Positions 8,961 to 17,612 of a stretch of 64,000 nt of DNA are shown piece after piece. The translations under genes were made by a program, and so were the position numbers. The notes below the pieces were generated by a model. It did no database searches, was not told the origin of the DNA, and worked only from the letters and a program-made list of their open reading frames with translations. Position 1 is the first letter of the stretch, and each line of letters opens with the position of its first letter. The DNA is from Pseudomonadota bacterium (lineage in GTDB: Bacteria; Pseudomonadota; Alphaproteobacteria; Acetobacterales; Acetobacteraceae). The stretch is from contig JAJXXT010000024.1 in the NCBI GenBank assembly GCA_021780935.1, forward strand, positions 62,001 through 126,000, in the 5' to 3' direction.

Positions 8961-11708
8961 ATGAGCTTCACCACGCCTGGGCTGCTCGTCGCGCTGGCTG
9001 CCCTGCCGCTGCTCTGGTGGCTGCTGCGCGTGACCCCGCCGGCACCACGCCAGGAGCGGTTTCCCGCCATCCGCCTGTTGCTCGGGCTCGCGGCGAGGGA
9101 GGAAACCCCGGCGCGCACGCCATGGTGGCTGCTCGCCCTGCGTCTGCTCGCCAGCGGGCTCGCGATCGTGGGGCTTGCCGGGCCGGTCCTCAACTCGGGC
9201 GGCGGGCTCGCGGGCCGGGGGCCGGTGCTTCTGGTGATCGACAATGGCTGGGCTAGTGCCGCGGACTGGCCGCAGCGGCTTGCCGCGGCCGCGGCCGTCG
9301 CCGCGCGCGCCGGACGGGCGGGTCGCAAGATCGCATTGCTCGCCACCGCGCCCGCCGCGGACGGTACGGCCCCCGTCGTGCAACCGCCGGCACCGCTCGT
9401 CAGCCTGCGTACCCGCCTCGCGGCGCTGCAACCTCAGCCATGGCCGGTCGACCGGCGCGCGAGTGCCAGGGCGCTTGCCGTCTTCACCGCCGCGGGACGC
9501 CACGCGGGGGTGAGCGTCGCCTATGTCGCCGACGGGCTCACCGATGGCCCCCTCGCCGACTGGCGGCGGTTTGCTGCCGCGCTCGCCCGCGCCGGCCCTG
9601 TCACCATCCTGCAGGATGCGACCCCGCCCGCCGTGCTGATGCGCCCGCCGCAATCGCGCGCCGGCGCCCTCATCGCCCGCCTCGCCCGCGCGCCGCAGCC
9701 GGAGGCAGCGGCCTACGATGTGCTGGCGCAGCAGGGCACCGGGCGCACGCTGGCCCGCGTCACCGCGCATTTCGCACCCGGTGCCGCGACCACGAGTGTG
9801 CCCGTCGCGCTGCCGCTTACGTTGCGTAACCGTCTCGACCGTCTGACCCTTGCCGCGGCCGCGACGCCGGGGGCGACACCCGGCACTGTGCTGCGCTCGG
9901 CTGGCGGCGTGGCACTGCTCGACGAGCGCTGGCGCCGCCGCCCGGTGGGCCTCGTTGCCGGCAACGCGCTCACCGCCGCCACACCGCTGCTGGGCGAGCT
10001 GTACTATCTCCAGCGCGCCATGGCCCCGTTCGCCGACCTGCACACCGGTTCCATCAGGACCCTGCTGGCAAGCCCGCTTTCGGTTCTGGTGCTGGCCGAC
10101 GTGCCGCTGCCGCCTGGCGCCGATCGCAACGCGGTCGAGCGCTTCGTCAGCCGCGGCGGTCTGCTGCTGCGCTTCGCGGGCCCGGAAATGGCAGCGCATC
10201 CGGACCCGTTGCTGCCGGTGAAGCTGCTGCGTGGCGACCGCCGGCTCGGTGGCTCCATGTCATGGACCAGACCACGCGGGCTGCTCGCATTCCCGCCGGA
10301 TTCGCCCTTCTTCGGCCTGCCTGTACCGAAGGATGTCCGCATCAGCCGTCAGGTCCTGGCGCAGCCGGGGCTGACGCTTGCGCACCACGTCTGGGCCGCG
10401 CTCACCGACGGCACACCGCTGGTCACGGCCGCGACGCACGGGCGCGGACGCATCGTTTTGGTGCACACCACCGCCAATGCGAGCTGGTCGGACCTGCCGC
10501 TGTCCGGGCTTTTCGTATCGATGCTGCATCGCCTGGTGATGCTTTCCTCGGGCGTTGCCGACGTCGCCGGCAATCAGCGTCTGGCACCGGCCGAAACCCT
10601 CTCGGGCGAGGGTGAGCTGGGTCCACCGCCGCCGCTCGCCACGGCCGTCACCGCCGCCGCCATTCCCACAACCTTGGTGTCGCCGCGTCATCCGCCCGGC
10701 TTCTACGGTCCAGCCTCGGGCCGTCGCGCCCTGAACCTCGGTGCCGTGATCACACCACCGGCGGACGCGCCAGGCATGGCCGGCGCCCGTGTCCAGCCGC
10801 TGGCCGCGCCGCCACGCGCCCGCGCGATCGGTCCCTGGCTGCTGGCACTCGCGGCGCTGCTTCTGGCGATCGACCTCGCGATCGCGCTCGGTTTACGCGG
10901 GTTGCTGCGCCCGGCGGCGGCAGCCCTTCTGCTGCTCTCGCTGCCGTTGTCGGCTCATGCCCAATCGGGACCGGCCCAGGCGGCAACCGTTCCACCGCTG
11001 CCCACCACCATTCCGCGCGCGGCCCTGCGCACCACGCTCGGCTACATCGTCACCGGCGACGCGCGGCTGGATCAGGTCTCGCGTGAGGGGCTGGCCAGTC
11101 TCTCGGCATACGTCACCGCCCATACCGCCGCCCATCTCGCGCGCCCGCAGGCGGTGGTGCCGGGCCGGTCCGATCTCTCATTTTACCCGCTGCTCTACTG
11201 GCCGATCACGGCCAGCCAGCCCGATCTCTCGTCCGCAGCGGTTGCCGCACTCAACGCCTACATGGCCTATGGCGGCATCATCCTGATCGACACGCGCGAC
11301 GGCGCACCCGGCTTCGCGCCCGGCGCCGCGCCGGCGCTGCGGCGTCTCGCGCGCGGCCTCACCATCCCGGCGCTCGCGCCGCTGACCACGGAGCACGTGC
11401 TCACCCGCACCTTCTATCTGCTGCGCGAGTTCCCAGGACGTTTCCCGAGTGGAACAGTCTGGGTGCAGCGCGGTCAGGACCGCGCCAATGACAGCGTCTC
11501 GCCGGTGGTGATCGGCGGTGGCGACTGGGCCGCGGCCTGGGCCCGCGATTCCTCCGGCCGGTTTCTCTACGCCACCATTCCCGGCGGCAATCGCCAGCGC
11601 GTCTTCGCCTATCGTTTCGGTGTCAATCTGGTGATGTACGCGCTCACCGGCAACTACAAGGGCGACCAGGTGCACGTGCCCGCCATCCTGCGCCGGCTCG
11701 GTCAATAG
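8961..11708 (+). CDS. BatA-type N-terminal and DUF4159 domain membrane protein
   Basis: This large 915-aa inner-membrane protein starts with the aerotolerance-regulator (BatA) N-terminal region: FTTPGLLVALAALPLLWWLL and a second helix near residue 58. A long VWA-like and GATase1-like middle follows. Two hydrophobic segments near residues 620-670 (WLLALAALLLAIDLAIAL and LLLLSLPLSAHAQ) precede the DUF4159 domain, which begins at ALRTTLGYIVTGD and continues through DLSFYPLLYWPI and GGIILIDTRD. The ATG at 8961 lies 13 bases after the DUF58 stop; the frame is open much further upstream, but that part shadows DUF58. It probably forms an envelope complex with its operon neighbours. Confidence 0.88.
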   Translation: MSFTTPGLLVALAALPLLWWLLRVTPPAPRQERFPAIRLLLGLAAREETPARTPWWLLALRLLASGLAIVGLAGPVLNSGGGLAGRGPVLLVIDNGWASAADWPQRLAAAAAVAARAGRAGRKIALLATAPAADGTAPVVQPPAPLVSLRTRLAALQPQPWPVDRRASARALAVFTAAGRHAGVSVAYVADGLTDGPLADWRRFAAALARAGPVTILQDATPPAVLMRPPQSRAGALIARLARAPQPEAAAYDVLAQQGTGRTLARVTAHFAPGAATTSVPVALPLTLRNRLDRLTLAAAATPGATPGTVLRSAGGVALLDERWRRRPVGLVAGNALTAATPLLGELYYLQRAMAPFADLHTGSIRTLLASPLSVLVLADVPLPPGADRNAVERFVSRGGLLLRFAGPEMAAHPDPLLPVKLLRGDRRLGGSMSWTRPRGLLAFPPDSPFFGLPVPKDVRISRQVLAQPGLTLAHHVWAALTDGTPLVTAATHGRGRIVLVHTTANASWSDLPLSGLFVSMLHRLVMLSSGVADVAGNQRLAPAETLSGEGELGPPPPLATAVTAAAIPTTLVSPRHPPGFYGPASGRRALNLGAVITPPADAPGMAGARVQPLAAPPRARAIGPWLLALAALLLAIDLAIALGLRGLLRPAAAALLLLSLPLSAHAQSGPAQAATVPPLPTTIPRAALRTTLGYIVTGDARLDQVSREGLASLSAYVTAHTAAHLARPQAVVPGRSDLSFYPLLYWPITASQPDLSSAAVAALNAYMAYGGIILIDTRDGAPGFAPGAAPALRRLARGLTIPALAPLTTEHVLTRTFYLLREFPGRFPSGTVWVQRGQDRANDSVSPVVIGGGDWAAAWARDSSGRFLYATIPGGNRQRVFAYRFGVNLVMYALTGNYKGDQVHVPAILRRLGQ

Positions 11709-11718
11709 GGATGGCCCG

Positions 11719-13821
11719 ATGACCACCTCGCAAGCCATCACATCCCTACGCTTCCTGCCGCTGCTGCCGCTCTGGGCGCTGGTCGCGCTCGGCGTGGTCG
11801 CGGCGCTCGTGCTGGCAGTTTCGTTCTGGCGCCGGGCGCGCGGCACGTGGCTGCGGCTGGCCGCCTTCGCCGCCATCATGCTCTGGCTTACCGGCCCTAG
11901 CCTCATCACCCAGACGCACCGCAACCTGCCCGATATCGGGCTGATGCTGGTCGACCATTCCGCCAGCATGCGCGTGGGCAACCGCATGGCCCTCGCCCGC
12001 GCCGCCGCGGCCAGGCTCACCAGCGAGGCCCGCGCCATCCCCAACCTCGAATGGCGCACCGTCCCCGTCCCCGAGCAAGGCTCGCAAGGCACGCGCCTCA
12101 TCGCCGCGATGCACCGGGCCCTCGCCGATATTCCGACCGACCGGCTCGCCGGTGTCGTCGCCATCACCGACGGGCAGGCCTCGGACGCCGTGCCGAACCT
12201 GCATCTGCCGGCCCCCTTTCATCTGCTGATCCCCGCACGCGGCGAGCAGACGGACCGGCGCATCCGCATCGTCTCCGCGCCCACCTACGGCATCGTCGGC
12301 AAGACCGTGCGCATTGATATCGCGATCGAGGACATGGGCCTGCCGGACCGCGGCACCTCCGTCGGCCGCGCCGTGCCGCTTACCATCCGCCGCGATGGCG
12401 CGCCGCCCGTGGTGCAGAACGTCGCCGTCGGCCCGACGCACGAGATCGACCTGCCGATCACCGCAGAGGGTCCGACCGTCATTGAGCTCTCGGTGCCGAA
12501 GCTGCCCGGCGAGGTGAGCACGATCAACAACCGCACGGTGCTGACGATCAATGGCGTGCGCGACCGGCTGCGCGTGCTGCTGGTCTCGGGCCGCCCGCAT
12601 CCGGGGGAGCGCACCTGGCGGCGCCTGCTGAAGGCTGACCCATCCGTCGATCTCGTTCACTTCACCATTCTGCGCCCGCCGGCCAAGGCCGATTCCACCC
12701 CGCTCAACGAGCTCTCCCTCATCGCCTTCCCGGTCAACGAGCTGTTTCAGGTCAAGATCAGGGATTTCGACCTCATCATCCTGGACCGCTACAAGAATCG
12801 CGGCCTGCTGCCGCCGCGCTACATCCAGAACATCGTCGATTATGTGCGCGCGGGTGGCGCGCTTCTGGTCTCCGTCGGGCGCGAGTTTGCCGGCGGCGAC
12901 AGTCTCGCGGACAGTCCGCTCGGGGCCATCCTGCCGGAACTGCCGGCATCCTTCGGATCCGCCGGCGTCATCAACGCACCCTATCGCCCCTGGGTGACGA
13001 CGCTCGGCCGGCGCGACCCCGTCACCGCCGGGCTTCCGGGTTGGAACCACGGGCGGCCCGCCTGGGGCCCGTGGTATCGCCGCCTCGCCGCGGTGCGGAA
13101 CCCGGACGTGCCGAGCGACGTGCTGATGCGCGCGGGGCAGGGCGGGGGACCGCTGCTCGTCACCGCCCATGTCGGGCGCGGCCATGTCGCGATGCTGCTC
13201 TCCGACCAGATCTGGCTGTGGTCACGCGGGCATATGGGCGGCGGCCCACAGGCGGAGCTGCTGCGCCGCGTCGCCCACTGGTCGATGGGCGAGCCATCGC
13301 TGGCCGAGAACCGGCTCGTCGCGAGTGTCGCGCGTGGCGTGCTGACCGTCTCCCGCCGCAGCCTCGCCGCCACCCCCCCGCCACCCGCCACCGTGACCGG
13401 CCCGAACGGCGTCACCCACACTCTGAAACTGGCGCAAGTCCGACCAGGCCTGGCCCGCGCCCGCCTGCCGGCGCCGCAGGTCGGCGTCTGGCGCGTCGAC
13501 GAGGGTGGGCTTTCCGCCTTTGCCGCCGCCGGCCCCGCCGACCCGCCGGAGTTCGCTGATTTGCGTGCGACCGCGACCATCCTCCGCCCGGCCGTCGCCG
13601 CCTCGCATGGCGCCGTGGTCTGGCTCGATCCCAAGGGCGCACCGGCGTTGCGCATGGTCGAGCCCGGCCGCCTCACCAAGGGCGATGGCTGGATCGGCCT
13701 GCTGCGCCGGCACGCCCATGTGGTGACGGGGGTGGACGCGGTGAAGCTGCTGCCCGCGTGGGCGGCGCTGACGCTGATCCTCCTGCTTGCCGTGTTCGCC
13801 TGGCGGCGCGAAGGTCGCTGA
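11719..13821 (+). CDS. Membrane-anchored VWA-like protein of the moxR operon
   Basis: This 700-aa protein has two N-terminal membrane helices (about residues 12-33 and 45-60), then a domain with the metal-site motif LMLVDHSASM (DxSxS) and AGVVAITDGQASD, as in von Willebrand factor A domains. A glutamine-amidotransferase-like fold seems to follow (LRVLLVSGRPHPGE, LIILDRYKNRGLL, GGALLVSVGREFAGG). The C-terminus has another membrane helix (AWAALTLILLLAVFAW). It starts ten bases after the DUF4159 gene. It is the last of the four core genes, and the set looks like a complete alphaproteobacterial MoxR envelope module. Its partner or substrate is unknown. Confidence 0.85.
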   Translation: MTTSQAITSLRFLPLLPLWALVALGVVAALVLAVSFWRRARGTWLRLAAFAAIMLWLTGPSLITQTHRNLPDIGLMLVDHSASMRVGNRMALARAAAARLTSEARAIPNLEWRTVPVPEQGSQGTRLIAAMHRALADIPTDRLAGVVAITDGQASDAVPNLHLPAPFHLLIPARGEQTDRRIRIVSAPTYGIVGKTVRIDIAIEDMGLPDRGTSVGRAVPLTIRRDGAPPVVQNVAVGPTHEIDLPITAEGPTVIELSVPKLPGEVSTINNRTVLTINGVRDRLRVLLVSGRPHPGERTWRRLLKADPSVDLVHFTILRPPAKADSTPLNELSLIAFPVNELFQVKIRDFDLIILDRYKNRGLLPPRYIQNIVDYVRAGGALLVSVGREFAGGDSLADSPLGAILPELPASFGSAGVINAPYRPWVTTLGRRDPVTAGLPGWNHGRPAWGPWYRRLAAVRNPDVPSDVLMRAGQGGGPLLVTAHVGRGHVAMLLSDQIWLWSRGHMGGGPQAELLRRVAHWSMGEPSLAENRLVASVARGVLTVSRRSLAATPPPPATVTGPNGVTHTLKLAQVRPGLARARLPAPQVGVWRVDEGGLSAFAAAGPADPPEFADLRATATILRPAVAASHGAVVWLDPKGAPALRMVEPGRLTKGDGWIGLLRRHAHVVTGVDAVKLLPAWAALTLILLLAVFAWRREGR

Positions 13822-13854
13822 ACCCGGCAGAGCAGGGAACCCGGTTGCAGGGGA

Positions 13855-14388
13855 GTGTGTGCCTTCCAGGACAATGACGGTGGTGATTTCGCCCCTGGCG
13901 CGGGCGGCGGCCCGCTGCTGGCGCTGGTGGGATTCGTGGGTCTCACGCTGCTCGTTGGCATCACCGCCGGTGTTGCGACCTCGGCGGGCGTGCGCGTCTG
14001 GTATCCGTCGCTTATCGCGCCACCGGGCACGCCGCCCAATGCCGCCTTCCCCGTCGTCTGGACTGCGCTCTATGTCTTGATGGGGGTGGCGGCGTGGCGG
14101 ATCTGGCAGTTCGCCCCACGTCCCGGCGCCTATGCCTCGCTGCGTCTGTGGGGTTGGCAGCTCCTCGTCAACGCGGCCTGGTCCCCGGCCTTTTTCTCGC
14201 TGCACGCGATCGGCGCCGCGCTATGCATCTGCCTCCTGCTGCTGGTCCTGGTGGTCGCGACCGTCGCCGCCTTCGCCCGCCGGGACCGTCTCGCCGGGCT
14301 GCTGCTCGCGCCCTATCCGCTCTGGGTCGCCTACGCGATCTGGCTCAACGCCGGCTTCTGGTGGCTCAACGGCAGGCATTTTCCCTGA
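13855..14388 (+). CDS. TspO/MBR family protein
   Basis: This tryptophan-rich sensory protein, 177 aa, has five predicted membrane helices. Family motifs are WYPSLIAPPGTPPNAAFPVVWTALY near residues 47-70 and LRLWGWQLLVNAAWSPAFF near residue 98; the last helix carries WLNAGFWWLN. TspO proteins bind porphyrins and related tetrapyrroles and affect stress or pigment regulation. The only in-frame start after the previous stop is GTG at 13855. Its ribosome binding site is poor because the nearest AGGGGA abuts the codon. It may be read as the fifth gene of the moxR operon (33-base gap), though the function appears unrelated. Confidence 0.85.
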   Translation: MCAFQDNDGGDFAPGAGGGPLLALVGFVGLTLLVGITAGVATSAGVRVWYPSLIAPPGTPPNAAFPVVWTALYVLMGVAAWRIWQFAPRPGAYASLRLWGWQLLVNAAWSPAFFSLHAIGAALCICLLLLVLVVATVAAFARRDRLAGLLLAPYPLWVAYAIWLNAGFWWLNGRHFP

Positions 14389-14417
14389 GGGGCGCGCCCG
14401 CCTGGAAGTGGACCGGC

Positions 14418-14446
14418 TTCGCAGGCGCGGCCGCGGGTGCTAGAAT
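14418..14446 (+). promoter_or_regulatory. Promoter just before the ankyrin gene, possibly leaderless
   Basis: TTCGCA at 14418-14423 (4 of 6 to consensus), a 17-base spacer and TAGAAT at 14441-14446 (5 of 6) form a credible sigma-70 promoter. Transcription would begin near 14453, on top of the tandem ATG codons at 14450, 14453 and 14459. The message may therefore lack a 5' leader. No ribosome binding site is visible before the ATGs. Confidence 0.45.
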
Positions 14447-14449
14447 CTC

Positions 14450-15031
14450 ATGATGAAGATGCGTCTTGCCCTGCTGATAGTCGCCCTCGCGGCGCTGCCC
14501 GGAATCGCCGCGGCCCAGATCCTGCCGCCGACCAACGGCCAGGTCGGCCCGGCGCAGCACGTGCAGGTCGGGAACAAGCCGGCGCCCGCGCCGCCCGGCC
14601 TGCCCGGCGCGCAATCGACCGGCCCGATCGTCGGTGCCCAGCGGGCGGCGCGCGATCTCTCGCCCAACGCGCAGCTTTTTGATGCCATCGACCGTGGCGA
14701 CATCGCCTCCGCGCGCGACGCGCTGAGCCGGGGTGCGGACCTCAACGCCCGCAACGCGCTGGGCGAGACCCCAATTCAGCTCTCGGTCGACCTCGCGCGC
14801 AACGACATCACCTTCCTGTTGCTCTCCGCGCGTGGTGGCGAGCCGGCTCCGGGCGCAAGGCCGCCCGCCAACCCCGTCCACGAGGTCGCTGCCAGCGGCG
14901 TGCCGCAGCGCGTTGCCCCCATCGCACCCGCACCGCGTGCGGCGCCGGCCCAACCGCTGCGGCTCTCCAACAATCCCGGTGTGCCGAACCCCTCGGCCGG
15001 ATTCCTCGGCTTCGGACCGGCCCAGCACTGA
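14450..15031 (+). CDS. Exported ankyrin-repeat protein
   Basis: This 193-aa protein has an N-terminal signal peptide (MRLALLIVALAALPGIAAAQ), so it is probably periplasmic. A short ankyrin region spans about residues 72-125: AQLFDAIDRGDIASARDALS, then GADLNARNALGETPIQLSVD and LLSARGG. That corresponds to one full repeat and two partial ones. Pro/Ala-rich linkers flank it. Ankyrin repeats mediate protein contacts; the partner is unknown. Three tandem Met codons (14450, 14453, 14459) are possible starts. The next gene begins 22 bases after the stop. Confidence 0.75.
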   Translation: MMKMRLALLIVALAALPGIAAAQILPPTNGQVGPAQHVQVGNKPAPAPPGLPGAQSTGPIVGAQRAARDLSPNAQLFDAIDRGDIASARDALSRGADLNARNALGETPIQLSVDLARNDITFLLLSARGGEPAPGARPPANPVHEVAASGVPQRVAPIAPAPRAAPAQPLRLSNNPGVPNPSAGFLGFGPAQH

Positions 15032-15053
15032 ACCCGAAAACGGAGTGACCCGC

Positions 15054-15878
15054 ATGACCGAGGTTGACTGGACCCGCTGCACGGGCCCGGAAATCCGTGC
15101 CCTGGCCGCCCGTGGCGGAGCGCTGGCCGTGCTCCCCGTCGGCTCCCTGGAACAGCATGGCCCGCATTTGCCGGTGATCACGGACACGCGCACGGCCTGG
15201 GAGATTTCCATCCGCGCCGCGCGCCTCGCCGCCGCGACCATGCCGGTGCTGGTCCTGCCCGGCATGTGGACCGGGATGAGCGAACACCACCTGCCGTTTG
15301 GTGGCACAATAAGTCTCAATTTCAGTGAATTCCGAGGTGTTCTTTCGGGTGTCGTGCGGAGCCTTCGCGCCATCGGCTTTGCCCGGCTGCTGCTGGTCAA
15401 CGGCCATGGCGGCAACATCGACCCGCTCGCCGTCGCCGCCCGGGAACTCGCCGTCGAATACGGCCTGCCGGTCGTCGCCACCACGCCCTGGTTCATCGCC
15501 GCCGAGGCCGTCGCCGCCGAACTGGAAACGGCGAAGGGCCCGCAGCATGCCTGCGAGGCCGAGACCTCGGTGATGCTCGCGATGATGGGCGACGCGGTGC
15601 AGACCGACCGCTTCGAGGAGGCGGTGCGCCAGGCGCCGCCACGCGTGCCGACCCACCCCGGCTTCAGCCGCTTCTGGAGCTTTTCCGAGCGCGCGCCGGC
15701 CACCGGCGTGATGGGTGACCCGCGCCCGGCGACGGCGGCCAAGGGCGAACGCATGCTCGACGCCATGGCCGCAGCCCTCGCGGACGCGATGGCCGACCGC
15801 GTGCTGTGGCGCGCGCCGGACCCGGTCTGGACCCCCGGCCGCGGCCAGGGCAACACCAACGGCTCAGCACTCGACTAA
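15054..15878 (+). CDS. Creatininase family amidohydrolase
   Basis: This 274-aa protein belongs to the creatininase/MftE family of metal-dependent amidohydrolases. Metal ligands are visible in GSLEQHGPHLPVITDT (ExHGxHLP) near residues 28-43 and in VNGHGGN near residue 118; HACEAETSVML carries a further acidic ligand. Family members hydrolyse creatinine, formamides or peptide-like amides. The substrate here cannot be told. ATG at 15054 follows a CGGAG ribosome binding site. The last two codons and the stop lie inside a 16-bp tandem repeat that continues past the gene. Confidence 0.88.
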   Translation: MTEVDWTRCTGPEIRALAARGGALAVLPVGSLEQHGPHLPVITDTRTAWEISIRAARLAAATMPVLVLPGMWTGMSEHHLPFGGTISLNFSEFRGVLSGVVRSLRAIGFARLLLVNGHGGNIDPLAVAARELAVEYGLPVVATTPWFIAAEAVAAELETAKGPQHACEAETSVMLAMMGDAVQTDRFEEAVRQAPPRVPTHPGFSRFWSFSERAPATGVMGDPRPATAAKGERMLDAMAAALADAMADRVLWRAPDPVWTPGRGQGNTNGSALD

Positions 15879-15916
15879 GCGGGGGCTCGACTGAACGGGG
15901 GCTCGACTGAACGGGC
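15870..15916. repeat. 16-bp tandem repeat across the creatininase stop
   Basis: Three near-identical units begin with CTCGACT at 15870, 15886 and 15902 (period 16). Units 2 and 3 are CTCGACTGAACGGGG(G/C). The first copy contains the last codons Leu-Asp and the TAA stop; in the other copies TAAG has become TGAA. The array ends shortly before the reverse-strand FAD oxidoreductase stop. Confidence 0.8.
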
Positions 15917-15927
15917 GCGCGGCGCGG

Positions 15928-17565
15928 TTACGCCGCCCGTGCGGCCTCGCTGACCATCGCCGCCGCCACCGCCTCGGCGGCGCGGATACCGTCGATCGCG
16001 GCCGAGAGAATGCCGCCGGCGAACCCCGCCCCTTCGCCCGCCGGGAACAGCCCCCGCGTGTTGATGCTCTCGCCGCTCTCACCGCGCGGGATGCGCAGCG
16101 GCGAGGAGGTGCGGGTCTCGACCCCCGTCATCACCGCGTCCGCCCGGTCGAACCCGGGAATGCGCTGCGCGAAGGCCGGCAGCGCCTCTCGGATTGCCGC
16201 GACCGCGAAATCCGGCAGGCAGGCGGCGAGGTCGGTGGGCGTGACGCCCGGCCGGTAGGACGGCATGACCTCACCGAGCCCGGTCGAGGCGCGGCCGGCC
16301 AGAAAATCACCCACCAACTGCGCCGGCGCCCGATACGCCCCGCCGCCGGCCACGAAGGCCAGGCTCTCCCAGTGCCGCTGGAAGCCGATCCCGGCGAGCG
16401 GCCCGCCGGGATAATCCGCCGGAGAAATACCGACGACGATCCCGGCATTGGCATTGCGCTCGTTGCGCGAATACTGGCTCATCCCGTTGGTCACCACGCG
16501 TCCGGGCTCGGAGGTCGCGGCGACCACCGTGCCGCCGGGGCACATGCAGAAGGAATAGACACCGCGCCCGTTGCTCGCGTGGTGCACCAGCTTGTAGTCG
16601 GCGGCACCCAGGATCGGGTTGCCGGCATCGGCGCCAAAGCGTGCGCGGTCGATCATTCCCTGCGGATGCTCGATGCGCACGCCGATCGAGAACGGCTTTG
16701 CCGCCAGCGCCACGCCGCGCGCGTCGAGTGTCGCGAACAGGTCGCGCGCGCTGTGGCCGGGCGCCAGCACCACGTGATCGGCCCGCAGCGTCTCGCCGCT
16801 CGCCAGCACCAGGCCGCAGAGCCGCCTTTCACCCCCGGTCGCATCGATGGCCAGGTCCTCGACGCGCGTCTCGAACCGGTATTCGCCGCCGAGTTCCTCG
16901 ATCGCGGCGCGGATTCTCTCCACCATGGAGACCAGGCGGAACGTGCCGATATGCGGCTTGGCGCTGACCAGGATCTCCTCGGGCGCCCCGGCCCGCACGA
17001 ACTCCTCCAGCACCTTGCGTCCGAGATGGCGCGGATCGCTGACCCCGGAATACAGCTTGCCGTCGGAGAACGTGCCAGCGCCGCCCTCACCGAACTGCAC
17101 GTTGCTCTCCGGCGTCAGCACGCCGCGTCGCCACAGCGCCCAGGTGTCCCGGGTGCGCTCGCGCACGCTCCGTCCGCGTTCGAGAAGGATCGGCCGAAAC
17201 CCCGCCTGCGCCAGGATCAGCGCCGCGAACAGCCCGCACGGCCCGGCACCCACGACCACGGGCCGCACCCCGCCCGCAGGTGCCCGGCTGGCGCCGGGAT
17301 AGCGCATATCCGGCCGCTCCCGGATCTTGTCATCGCGCGGATGCGCCGTCAGGACGCGCGCCGCGGCGGTGCCGGCAAGCTCCACGTCGACGGAGTAGAC
17401 GAGCCGCACCCGCGCGTGGCCGCGCGCGTCCCACCCACGGCGAAACACGCTGAGCGTCAGCAGGTCGCCGTCAGCGACGCCGAGCCGTGCCAGCACCGCC
17501 TCGCGCAGCGCACCCGGCGTGTGGTCGAGCGGCAGGCGCAGTTCGGTCAGACGCAGCCAGGACAT
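15928..17565 (-). CDS. FAD-dependent oxidoreductase (COG2509-like dehydrogenase)
   Basis: This 545-aa flavoprotein resembles the uncharacterised FAD-dependent dehydrogenases of COG2509. An N-terminal domain of about 95 residues precedes the FAD-binding GAGPCGLFAALILAQAG at about residues 106-122 and LLERGRSVRERTRDT. Further conserved parts are ESNVQFGEGGAGTFSDGKL, the FCMCPGGTVVAATSE block, and the C-terminal GLFPAGEGAGFAGGI, which closes over the flavin. Substrate and electron acceptor are unknown. It is the last gene of the long reverse-strand run; 47 bases separate it from the cyclase-family gene. Confidence 0.88.
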   Translation of the reverse strand: MSWLRLTELRLPLDHTPGALREAVLARLGVADGDLLTLSVFRRGWDARGHARVRLVYSVDVELAGTAAARVLTAHPRDDKIRERPDMRYPGASRAPAGGVRPVVVGAGPCGLFAALILAQAGFRPILLERGRSVRERTRDTWALWRRGVLTPESNVQFGEGGAGTFSDGKLYSGVSDPRHLGRKVLEEFVRAGAPEEILVSAKPHIGTFRLVSMVERIRAAIEELGGEYRFETRVEDLAIDATGGERRLCGLVLASGETLRADHVVLAPGHSARDLFATLDARGVALAAKPFSIGVRIEHPQGMIDRARFGADAGNPILGAADYKLVHHASNGRGVYSFCMCPGGTVVAATSEPGRVVTNGMSQYSRNERNANAGIVVGISPADYPGGPLAGIGFQRHWESLAFVAGGGAYRAPAQLVGDFLAGRASTGLGEVMPSYRPGVTPTDLAACLPDFAVAAIREALPAFAQRIPGFDRADAVMTGVETRTSSPLRIPRGESGESINTRGLFPAGEGAGFAGGILSAAIDGIRAAEAVAAAMVSEAARAA

Positions 17566-17612
17566 GCGCCGGCCTAGCCGCTGGCGCCGTCGATGTCACG
17601 CCTCGCTGGCGG

